Shown one piece after another: positions 32,276-39,694 of a DNA stretch of 64,000 nt; position 1 is the stretch's first letter; each line of letters begins with the position of its first letter. This stretch comes from Desulfuromonadaceae bacterium (GTDB lineage Bacteria; Desulfobacterota; Desulfuromonadia; Geobacterales; Pseudopelobacteraceae), in assembly GCA_028712075.1 (NCBI GenBank), contig JAQTQX010000002.1:186001-250000 (forward strand). Reading direction: 5' to 3'. The notes beneath the pieces were generated by a model, which worked only from the letters and a program-made list of their open reading frames with translations, had not been told where the DNA came from and ran no database searches. A program made the translations under genes and the position numbers.

Positions 32276-34486
32276 ATGAAGAACTTGGGGATATCTGCCT
32301 TTTGTAATGTAAATACTTTTGTAAAGATCGCACGGATACCTGTCGTGACGGTCATGATAGTGTTTTTCTTTACGTCACTCTCCTACGCAAAACGCCTGAC
32401 CATATCCATTGATGCTCCTGTCAGTTTGTATTTCAATCCTGTTGTGAATTTAGCTGTTGCTGAGGCCGCAGAGCTTTTGCGAAAGTCATTTCCTTCGGCA
32501 CGGGTATTCCATAACAATCACAGCAGTCAGATTAAAATCAAACTACCTGACGTTGCTTCTAACAGGGATTACTGTGTCCCAGGACCTTCCGTACGACCTT
32601 ATCTATGCACCTCCGTTCCGGATGCGTCATATCGTTGGGTTTCAGTCAACAGTGGTGGTGCAATAACGTTGAAATTGGAGGTAGTATCACCGGAAGGGGT
32701 TGCTGCCGGATTATACGGGTTGCTGCAGGAAAAGCTCGGCTTCAGATTTTATCATTCTCGTAACAGCATCATTCCTACGTTTCATGCCTGGCCGCTTCCA
32801 GATCAATTTACGTTTTCAGGAACCCCCCGCTTTGAAAAACGTGGCTTTCACCTGCATTCGCAGCACCCTATTGAACTGACGGAACAGCTCTGTAATCCGC
32901 TCTACCCAAATGCCTTTGCAGATGTAAAAAACTACATCGACTGGCTCGCTCGTAACGGTCAAAACACTTTCCAATTTTTTCTGCTGAGGGAGGTCGATCG
33001 AAAAACGTGGCCTGAACATGCCAGGCGAATCGTGGATTATGCCCATTCACGGGGTATCCGGTGCGGGATCCAGATTTCGCTCTCCATGATTCAACAGCAG
33101 GCTTTTCAGGCAATCACCTTGTTGAGGTTATATCCCTCATATCAACAACAGGTGGATGACACTCTTGCCTGGCTGTTCCAAGCGCCGTGGGACTACGTGA
33201 GCCTGGATGTCACCCTCGGTGAGCACCTGCCGTTTCTCGACAAGTTGTTCCCTGATGTCCAGATGCACATCGAACAGCAAGTGGAGAAACGTTACTGCGC
33301 CCGGTTGATGTACGCTACTCATGTGATCGGATCAAACAATGGGGGAAAGGTTCGACGTCCCAAGCTACCCAATAGCGGCATCATGATTCACACCGTCATG
33401 TGCTACTCGGCATCGGAAGCCAAAGCTCCGGTTTACGGCAATGAGAATCAGTGCTTCATGCTTGAGGCTGCTCAAGTGGAAAGCAAACGTCGTGAGACAT
33501 GGTACTGGCCTGAATCATCCTACTGGGTGGGGTTTGATTCCTCGGTACCACTGTTCCTGCTTCCATATCTTGACGCTCGGTGGAGTGATATTGAAACAAT
33601 GGCTCAAATCGGTGTAAGCGGGCACCTCACCTTTACATCCGGTTGGGAATGGGGCTACTGGCTGATTGATTGGAGTATCGCACGCTGGTCATGGACACTT
33701 AAAGATAATGGCAGAGAACGTACGACTTCTCCCTTGTCGCGACTGGCAGAATTGATTGGTGATCGGGAACTGCAGCAACTCATGGGAAAGGCGCTGGCAC
33801 TTCAGAACAGCTATCTGAAGGACCGGGAGCTGTTGCGCTTTATGTCGGCTTTGACACCATTCTCGGAGTTGCCACATCCTTTCGACAAACCGTTCCAACC
33901 GGAACCGAAGTTTCGTTATAAGTGGTTGCTGAATGATGCGACCCCGACTGAAGCGGCAGAAGCTGTCAAACAACCGCTTGCGGACCTTGAAATGTATTCG
34001 GAGAGAATGGGTGAACTGATGGATCACATGGACAAGATGATCGAGCGACTGCGCAGTACCGGCCACTTTCCGGAAACTGAGATCAGCATACTGGAGGAAC
34101 TTGAGCGTGGTTTACGGGTAACTGCTTTGCGTGCCGGTCACCGGGCGCTAACGTTGAGGGCAATTTTGGCTACACGCGACGAACAGACCGGCAAATCTGA
34201 CCACTCCCGTTCTTCTGAGTTGCTCTCCAGAGCCGGGTTGGTGCGACAGCAGGCGCAAGTTATTGTTCATCGCCAGGAGGAATTATATCGTTTTCCGGTC
34301 GAACAGATAGCAAGGCGTCGGACGAGTTTAACTGCCTATCCGTTCGGCTATCTGTATTCAGCGTCGAACCTCTGTTTCTGGGAGAGGGAAGAAGAACAGG
34401 TGCGACACGAGCGTTTTGACGCCCTGTTCATGAATCTGTGGGATATGCGGCGGACGTTGGGATTAGGGAGTCTGTTTTTAAAATAA
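32276..34486 (+). CDS. Exported glycoside-hydrolase-like protein of unknown specificity
   Basis: A 736-residue exported protein. A signal peptide or anchor spans about 18-40 (VTVMIVFFFTSLSYA). The N-terminal 160 residues resemble the zincin-like accessory domain found before the barrels of GH20/GH67-type hydrolases (VAEAAELLRKSFP, GVAAGLYGLLQEKLGFRF). A barrel-like part follows (GFHLHSQHP, ARNGQNTFQFF, HSRGIRCGIQIS). The C-terminal third is helical and charged. Typical catalytic acidic pairs cannot be assigned by eye, so activity is uncertain. It diverges from the alkaline phosphatase and has no operon partner. ATG (32276) and GTG (32270) are both possible starts; neither has a good ribosome binding site. 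Confidence 0.6.
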   Translation: MKNLGISAFCNVNTFVKIARIPVVTVMIVFFFTSLSYAKRLTISIDAPVSLYFNPVVNLAVAEAAELLRKSFPSARVFHNNHSSQIKIKLPDVASNRDYCVPGPSVRPYLCTSVPDASYRWVSVNSGGAITLKLEVVSPEGVAAGLYGLLQEKLGFRFYHSRNSIIPTFHAWPLPDQFTFSGTPRFEKRGFHLHSQHPIELTEQLCNPLYPNAFADVKNYIDWLARNGQNTFQFFLLREVDRKTWPEHARRIVDYAHSRGIRCGIQISLSMIQQQAFQAITLLRLYPSYQQQVDDTLAWLFQAPWDYVSLDVTLGEHLPFLDKLFPDVQMHIEQQVEKRYCARLMYATHVIGSNNGGKVRRPKLPNSGIMIHTVMCYSASEAKAPVYGNENQCFMLEAAQVESKRRETWYWPESSYWVGFDSSVPLFLLPYLDARWSDIETMAQIGVSGHLTFTSGWEWGYWLIDWSIARWSWTLKDNGRERTTSPLSRLAELIGDRELQQLMGKALALQNSYLKDRELLRFMSALTPFSELPHPFDKPFQPEPKFRYKWLLNDATPTEAAEAVKQPLADLEMYSERMGELMDHMDKMIERLRSTGHFPETEISILEELERGLRVTALRAGHRALTLRAILATRDEQTGKSDHSRSSELLSRAGLVRQQAQVIVHRQEELYRFPVEQIARRRTSLTAYPFGYLYSASNLCFWEREEEQVRHERFDALFMNLWDMRRTLGLGSLFLK

Positions 34487-34545
34487 ACAGAGTCATATAA
34501 ACTGATCTCTCTGGTCTGATATACATTGTATAACTTTATGGTCAG

Positions 34546-34662
34546 TTAGAAATAGTTTGCAATCACGAGTCTGATAATCACGACAACAAGCAACAGGACG
34601 AATAGAGCAAACGCCCAAAGGGAAATGCGTCCAGCTATTTTCCTTGAATAAGGGTTAAACAA
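34546..34662 (-). CDS. Possible 38-residue membrane protein
   Basis: A short frame reading FNPYSRKIAGRISLW then a continuous hydrophobic helix (AFALFVLLLVVVIIRLVI) and ending NYF. A TTG at 34662 with AGGTG six bases upstream could start it. It lies 29 bases past the tautomerase gene on the same strand. The basic-then-hydrophobic layout fits a small inner-membrane peptide, but the start is weak. Confidence 0.35.
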   Translation of the reverse strand: MFNPYSRKIAGRISLWAFALFVLLLVVVIIRLVIANYF

Positions 34663-34691
34663 AGTTTCACCTATGACACTTTCAATTATGC

Positions 34692-35090
34692 CTAATCCGC
34701 AAGCGGGTCTTCTCCTGCTTGCCAACTTGCAAGATATTTTTCAAATAAGTGGAAATCCTCACCCTTGTGTTCGGTGAGGGTAACATACATATTCTCCACT
34801 GGAATATGAAACAGTTCGTATATTAACTCCATAAATCCCAAGGTCAGGGCTCTGCGCTTCTCCATCGTTCGCCCTTCCCGAATGTCCGCATTAACAACAG
34901 CAACGCCCTTCTCTGGTTCCTTAACCCGCCCGATTGACAGATTATAGGTGCCGTATTCTCGAATTGAAATGCTGATGTGGTCAGTTCCAGTATCCATGAC
35001 ATCAGAAAATAGCGCTCGTACTTGTTCAGCAAACGATTGTTTTTGAGAGTCCGACAGGCTTTGATTAAATTCAAATTGTAAATGTGGCAT
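34692..35090 (-). CDS. Tautomerase-superfamily protein
   Basis: A 132-residue protein that begins Met-Pro (MPHLQFEFNQ), the hallmark of the 4-oxalocrotonate tautomerase/MIF superfamily, in which the N-terminal Pro is the catalytic base after Met removal. The pattern of two beta-alpha-beta units (SDSQKQSFAEQVRALFSDVM, then EKRRALTLGFMELIYELFHI) supports this, and the length is that of a two-unit monomer as in CHMI-like members. The ATG at 35090 follows a perfect AAGGAGG; the longer frame upstream lacks a site. Substrate unknown. Confidence 0.75.
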   Translation of the reverse strand: MPHLQFEFNQSLSDSQKQSFAEQVRALFSDVMDTGTDHISISIREYGTYNLSIGRVKEPEKGVAVVNADIREGRTMEKRRALTLGFMELIYELFHIPVENMYVTLTEHKGEDFHLFEKYLASWQAGEDPLAD

Positions 35091-35235
35091 ACGACCTCCT
35101 TGTGTTGTATCAGCTAATTCACAAAATGGACTCCAGCGGGTTCGTATCGTTTCAGACATGCAGAGGACCCCGATGGATTGACCACTACCAAGCAAGAAGA
35201 TGTTTCACGGGCATTTAAACGAATGCCTACAACCC

Positions 35236-35988
35236 CTACCTGCTATGAAGTTTTGCACGAAGCACTATCTCCGTCCAAAGCTGATCAAACAGAATTGCCG
35301 CCTGACTTTTTGCCGCAAACAGACCAACAGGCGCCCGGTGAACGCCCATATTTTCGATGATCGACAGATATGGGATGCCAGTTTTCAGCACCCCTGTAAT
35401 GCGATTTTCTTCGTCGGCCATTGTGTCAACATGGAGTTTTTTTCGCTTGTCTATCATCGAAAAGAACGGCATCACCTTTAGGGTAAGTTTTTTGTGGTCG
35501 CTTACGTACTCAATAATCTGATCATACGTTCTCAAAGATAATGTTGTGGGAATCAGTGGAACCAGCATGACGTCAGCAGAATTAAAGACGTTTTCAGAAA
35601 CCAGTGAAAAGCTGGGGGGGCAGTCCAGAAAAAGCACATCGTAATCATCCTCAAAGCGACCAAGAAATTCGCTCATCCGTTTTTTGGATTTTTTCTCACT
35701 ATCAAGAAACAGATCCATATGACGATAAGAGGTATCCGCTGGCAACAGATCAAGGTTTTCAATATCGGTTTCTTTTACCAGTGCACTGGTCTCTCTGGTT
35801 TTGAAGAGCTTCTTCGCTCCCCCCTTAACCTCAGGCTTTATATTGAAGTAATAGCTGGAAGCCCCTTGGGAGTCCAAATCCCACAAAAGTGTTCTCATAC
35901 CGCTCGCGGCGCAGGAATAAGCAAGATTGACGCATGCGGCAGTTTTACCAACACCTCCTTTGATGTTATAGAGGGCAATTACTTTCAT
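35236..35988 (-). CDS. ParA/MinD-family ATPase (orphan)
   Basis: A 250-residue deviant-Walker ATPase. The N-terminal MKVIALYNIKGGVGKTA holds the signature KGGVGKT, followed by LLWDLDSQGAS and FLDCPPSFSL. Such proteins position DNA or protein cargo by ATP-driven dimerisation on the nucleoid. No ParB partner or centromere-like repeat is seen nearby, so this is an orphan rather than the chromosomal Soj. The ATG at 35988 has AGGAG six bases upstream. Flanking genes (tautomerase, small hypothetical protein, psiE) give no cargo hint. Confidence 0.82.
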   Translation of the reverse strand: MKVIALYNIKGGVGKTAACVNLAYSCAASGMRTLLWDLDSQGASSYYFNIKPEVKGGAKKLFKTRETSALVKETDIENLDLLPADTSYRHMDLFLDSEKKSKKRMSEFLGRFEDDYDVLFLDCPPSFSLVSENVFNSADVMLVPLIPTTLSLRTYDQIIEYVSDHKKLTLKVMPFFSMIDKRKKLHVDTMADEENRITGVLKTGIPYLSIIENMGVHRAPVGLFAAKSQAAILFDQLWTEIVLRAKLHSR

Positions 35989-36107
35989 GTAATACTCCTG
36001 AATATCGTCGAAAACGTTGATTCTGAGCGGAAGATCATCCCACTTTTGGCGTGCTCCGCGCAATTCATGAGCAGAGGTTAGTACAAGAGCGGATTAGTGA
36101 TAATAGT

Positions 36108-36290
36108 TTATAATCCGGTTATTGCAACTTCGAAAGGATCTGAGTCCCACGTTACTTCTTGAAAGAGCCGTTTATCCAATCTGAGATACGTGCCGTCCAC
36201 TCCTGATGCAGCCCACCAGCACTCATTGCCGCGGTTTGGTAATTCGTTGAATAGATACAGATCATCATTCTTGTCTCTGGCCAGGTACAT
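36108..36290 (-). CDS. Small conserved-looking hypothetical protein, 60 residues
   Basis: A 60-residue protein with alternating strands (MYLARDKNDDLYLFNELP, WWAASGVDGTYLRLD) and an acidic end (VTWDSDPFEVAI), apparently a compact beta fold. AAAGGAGG precedes the ATG, so it is probably expressed. I recall similar short proteins as uncharacterised but cannot name the family. It lies between parA and psiE on the same strand. Confidence 0.6.
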   Translation of the reverse strand: MYLARDKNDDLYLFNELPNRGNECWWAASGVDGTYLRLDKRLFQEVTWDSDPFEVAITGL

Positions 36291-36428
36291 ACGAAAGCCT
36301 CCTTTATTGTGTTATGAAATGAATAACAGCGCGGATGACATTCTTGAAACGGGGGCGATGGGTTCAGTTATTTTCTCGGGAAGCGACTGCAACAGTATAC
36401 ACACACTGCCGCAACCAGCCAAGCTTAC

Positions 36429-36866
36429 TCACAGCTCTTCCTGAAAACGGCGCGGCGAAAATCTGACAGCAATGATTCTGATAAAGGCGAGCGAGAGCAC
36501 CAGCGAAATAATCATGGCAACTTCCTGCCACTCCATCTCCTTGTACCAGAAGGCCATTACCTCAGTCAGTATCGTCACAATAACCGTATCGATGATGTAC
36601 GTGACCTTGACCCGTCCTTCTGTAAAATACGCCAGTGCGGTTCGCAACACTTCAACAATCGCGAGCACCGTCAACATATCCACCATGATCGTTTTGAAAG
36701 CGGTGTGATAACTTTGCTGAAAAACAAGTCTCAAATCGTAAAAAGTACAGCCGACACCAGCAACTATCGCCATCAGTATGACAATGATTAATAATGACAG
36801 AACGACACGCGCCGACATCTCGAAAAACCGGCTGATATTCAAATCTATAATATCTTCTTTCCACAT
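36429..36866 (-). CDS. psiE: PsiE-family phosphate-starvation-inducible membrane protein
   Basis: A 145-residue inner-membrane protein with four hydrophobic helices (about 17-40, 58-82, 88-108, 115-135), matching the length and layout of PsiE. PsiE in E. coli is induced by phosphate starvation under PhoB; its biochemical role is not known. The ATG at 36866 is preceded by AAGGAG. Repeats of Pho-box type lie at 36935-36950, 70 bases upstream, in the region shared with the divergent PHP-glycosyltransferase gene, which supports phosphate control here. Confidence 0.78.
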   Translation of the reverse strand: MWKEDIIDLNISRFFEMSARVVLSLLIIVILMAIVAGVGCTFYDLRLVFQQSYHTAFKTIMVDMLTVLAIVEVLRTALAYFTEGRVKVTYIIDTVIVTILTEVMAFWYKEMEWQEVAMIISLVLSLAFIRIIAVRFSPRRFQEEL

Positions 36867-36923
36867 GATAACAAATCTCCTTTCCCTTTTACAATCATCG
36901 TATCTGGAAAAGGTTGAGATCAT

Positions 36924-36950
36924 GTCGTGATCCGGTTACGATTTTGTAAA
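36924..36950 (-). promoter_or_regulatory. Pho-box-like repeats upstream of psiE
   Basis: Plus-strand GTTAC (36935) and GTAAA (36946) are 11 bases apart, with a weaker GTCGT at 36924. The 14 bases GTTACGATTTTGTA (36935-36948) recur exactly at 45151-45164, upstream of the GGDEF-EAL gene. Both lie before minus-strand genes, in the same orientation. Confidence 0.5.
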
Positions 36951-36991
36951 AATTATACTCCGTTTTTTGACCATAAATTTTCTACAAAACA

Positions 36992-37019
36992 ATTACATAG
37001 CTGCAACACCGCTGTAACA
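36992..37019 (+). promoter_or_regulatory. Pho-box-like repeats upstream of the PHP-glycosyltransferase operon
   Basis: CTGCAACA (37001) and CTGTAACA (37012) are direct repeats exactly 11 bases apart and differ at one base; a third, weaker unit CAATTACA sits 11 bases before them at 36990. The arrangement is that of a Pho box (7-base units, 4-base spacers). It lies 24 bases before the start codon of a gene in an operon with polyphosphate kinase. Confidence 0.55.
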
Positions 37020-37042
37020 TGGACATGGTATGAGTTCTTTCC

Positions 37043-39484
37043 ATGAACCCATACAAAGCAGACCTTCACGTCCACTCAAGCCATTCCAACAAACCGACCT
37101 ACTGGGCCATGCGCAAGTTCAATGTCCCGGAAAGTTATACGTCACCCAAACACCTCTACCGGGTGGCGCGGGAACGGGGAATGGACTTCGTGACCATTAC
37201 CGACCACAACGCGATCAACGGAGCGCTGGAAATCGCCCATTTACCCGATACCTTTATCAGTTCGGAAATCACGGCACATTTCCCTGAGAACGGCTGCAAG
37301 GTACATGTGGTGGTACTGAATATCTCAGAGACCCAGTTTCTCACAATCATGAGGTTACGCAAGAATGTCTTCGACATGGTCGCCTATCTTCATGCCGAGA
37401 ATATAGCCCATTTTCTGGCCCACCCACTCTACGCCCAGAACGAAAAGCTGACCTGCGATATTATTGAAAAGTCACTGCTGCTCTTTACCACCTTTGAAAT
37501 CAAAAACGGCTGTCGTGCTCATCGTTTTAACGGTTTCACCAAACGCATGGTTTCATCCCTCAACGAAGATGTCATTGATCGGCTTGCCAATAAATACGAC
37601 CTGCAGCCTTACGGTACCCCCCCTTGGCGCAAGGGTGTTGTCGGCGGTTCCGATGACCATGGCGGTCTGTTTATTGCGCATGCTTATACGACTGTCTACG
37701 ACGCTCCGAGCATAGGTGCGTTTATCGATGGTATCAGAAACGGTGAAAGCTGGGCCGACGGCGAAGATGGAGGCCCGCTTACCATGGCTCACAGTCTGTA
37801 CGGCATTGCCCACAGCTTTTACCGGGAGCGTCTGGGGCAGAAGCGGCGCGGAGCAACTCCGTTTGTCAGTGCTCTGCTTGACCGCTTCTTCAACATTGGC
37901 GAAGACAAAGGATCATTCATCGATAAAATCCGGCTCTTTATTCTCAAAAACCTGCCCGCTTCACGAGACCATCGCAAAAAAAGTTTCGAGGAACTTCTTG
38001 ATTCCGAAGCGCGACTATTACTCAACGACAGCGGGTTTCTGGAAGGTCTCGGCGCTGCAGACAATAACCGAAAGATTTTCGCAGTAACAAGTCGGCTGGC
38101 AAATCGCCTGATCTTTCATTACTCGAACCGCCTCATGACGTTGCCACAGACGGCAGGCTTCTTTGACTATCTCAACACTGCCGGAACCATTGGGTTAGTG
38201 CACACCCTTATTTCTCCGTACTATCTGGCTTTTCACCATCAGCACAAAGGAAAAGAGTTGATTCGTGATCTTATTAAAGCGCTGTCTGAAATGCATTACA
38301 AGGAAGTTCCGGAAAAAATTGCCCTGTTTACCGATACCCTTGACGAGATAAACGGCGTGGCCATAACAATCAAACGCTTGATCAGTACCGCCAGAAACCG
38401 TGGCGTAGAGCTGACCGTTATCACAGCAGGTGATCGTGATGGAGATACTATTGAAGGAGTGAAACAGTTCCGCTCCGTTGGTGATTTTGTCTTACCTGAG
38501 TACCCGGAGCTGAAACTCAATTTCCCACCTATCCTTGATGTCATGGACTTCATCGAACGTGAAGGCTTTACACGTATTCATATTAGTACTCCTGGAACCG
38601 TCGGCCTGCTTGGCCTCCTGATCGCGCGGATGATGAATATCCCGGCTGCCGGCACCTACCACACCGATATTCCCCAGTATGTTCGCAGCCTGACCAATGA
38701 TGAATTTTTGGAGCAAGCCGCCTGGAGTTACATGATCTGGTTTTACAACCAGATGGAGGAGGTCATGGTGCCATCGTCCGGCACTCGTGAACAGCTTCAC
38801 ATTCACGGACTCCCACTTGAGAGAATGAAGCCGCTCCCCCGTTGGGTAGATTCGGACGTGTATTCACCGGACATGCGTAACCCCAGTTTCTGGAAAAGCC
38901 GGGGTCTCGGTCTGGGAAGCACTGTCCTGCTGTACGTCGGGCGGATTTCCCGCGAAAAGGGGTTGGAGATGCTGGTGGAGGCCTTTCGGAAACTGGTTGA
39001 CTCTGGTGTTGCTGTCGCTCTGGCTGTGATTGGAGACGGCCCATACCGAGCTGATATGGAAAAATCCCTTTGCAATTATCCTGCACTGTTCACTGGCTAT
39101 TTGGAAGGTGAAAATCTTCAGCGCGGGTATGCATCTGCTGATCTTTTTGTGTTTCCAAGTGCCACTGATACCTTTGGCAATGTTGTTCTTGAAGCCCAAG
39201 CATCAGGTCTGCCGGTGATAGTCTCCGATGAGGGGGGGCCACGGGAGCTGATGATTGATGGTGAAACCGGCATAGTATTCCGCGCAGGAAATGAAGAAAG
39301 CCTGGTTGACGCCATTAGGCTGGCAGCAACGGACCCGAAAAGACTAATTGAGATGGGAGGCGCTGCGCGGCGATTCATTCTGGACAATGCTCCCGACAGC
39401 GGCCAGACCTACAACACCATTCTGCACCTTGACATGCAACAGCCGGAATACACTGAGACGCATACCTCTGCCAATGCAGCATAA
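37043..39484 (+). CDS. PHP-domain phosphoesterase fused to a GT4 glycosyltransferase
   Basis: An 813-residue fusion. The N-terminal PHP domain (1 to about 260) begins KADLHVHSSHS and continues TITDHNAINGA, HFLAHPL and GGSDDHGG, giving the metal-binding His and Asp residues of PHP phosphoesterases. From about 420 a GT-B glycosyltransferase follows, with HISTPGTVGLLGLLIA, LYVGRISREKGLEML, VIGDGPYRADM and the donor-site pattern SATDTFGNVVLEAQASG. The GT part resembles mannosyl/glucosyl transferases acting on lipids. A role in replacing phospholipid by glycolipid under phosphate shortage is attractive given the Pho-box-like repeats upstream, but is inference. No good ribosome binding site precedes the ATG. 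SAP-like, ppk and arsC genes follow. Confidence 0.83.
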   Translation: MNPYKADLHVHSSHSNKPTYWAMRKFNVPESYTSPKHLYRVARERGMDFVTITDHNAINGALEIAHLPDTFISSEITAHFPENGCKVHVVVLNISETQFLTIMRLRKNVFDMVAYLHAENIAHFLAHPLYAQNEKLTCDIIEKSLLLFTTFEIKNGCRAHRFNGFTKRMVSSLNEDVIDRLANKYDLQPYGTPPWRKGVVGGSDDHGGLFIAHAYTTVYDAPSIGAFIDGIRNGESWADGEDGGPLTMAHSLYGIAHSFYRERLGQKRRGATPFVSALLDRFFNIGEDKGSFIDKIRLFILKNLPASRDHRKKSFEELLDSEARLLLNDSGFLEGLGAADNNRKIFAVTSRLANRLIFHYSNRLMTLPQTAGFFDYLNTAGTIGLVHTLISPYYLAFHHQHKGKELIRDLIKALSEMHYKEVPEKIALFTDTLDEINGVAITIKRLISTARNRGVELTVITAGDRDGDTIEGVKQFRSVGDFVLPEYPELKLNFPPILDVMDFIEREGFTRIHISTPGTVGLLGLLIARMMNIPAAGTYHTDIPQYVRSLTNDEFLEQAAWSYMIWFYNQMEEVMVPSSGTREQLHIHGLPLERMKPLPRWVDSDVYSPDMRNPSFWKSRGLGLGSTVLLYVGRISREKGLEMLVEAFRKLVDSGVAVALAVIGDGPYRADMEKSLCNYPALFTGYLEGENLQRGYASADLFVFPSATDTFGNVVLEAQASGLPVIVSDEGGPRELMIDGETGIVFRAGNEESLVDAIRLAATDPKRLIEMGGAARRFILDNAPDSGQTYNTILHLDMQQPEYTETHTSANAA

Positions 39485-39514
39485 TCATCGCATTATATCG
39501 CAAGGAGAATTACT

Positions 39515-39694
39515 ATGACATTCGCAGAAATCAAACAAATAGCAGTTGACCATGGCGTACGGGTTGTCGGGGTAAAAAAGGTTGATATCGTAAGGTCAAT
39601 TCAACAAAAAGAGGGCAACACCCCTTGCTTTGCCTCAGGTAAAGTATCCGAATGCGGACAATCGCACTGTCTCTGGGTTGCGGCCTGTGACTGA
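39515..39694 (+). CDS. Small SAP-domain-like protein
   Basis: A 59-residue protein resembling the short SAP/Rho-N-like proteins of Geobacter. A helix-extended-helix pattern (FAEIKQIAVDHGVRVVG then KVDIVRSIQQKEGN) is followed by a Cys-containing tail (PCFASG, SECGQSHC, ACD) that may hold a metal. SAP motifs usually bind DNA. AAGGAGAATTACT precedes the ATG at 39515. It lies 30 bases after the PHP-glycosyltransferase gene, and its last eight bases overlap the likely GTG start of ppk, so the three are cotranscribed. Confidence 0.7.
   Translation: MTFAEIKQIAVDHGVRVVGVKKVDIVRSIQQKEGNTPCFASGKVSECGQSHCLWVAACD

Noticed and set aside
36318-36444. Short plus-strand frame between the 60-residue protein and psiE
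   Set aside because: About 41 codons, no ribosome binding site, overlaps the psiE 3' end and shows no protein-like pattern.
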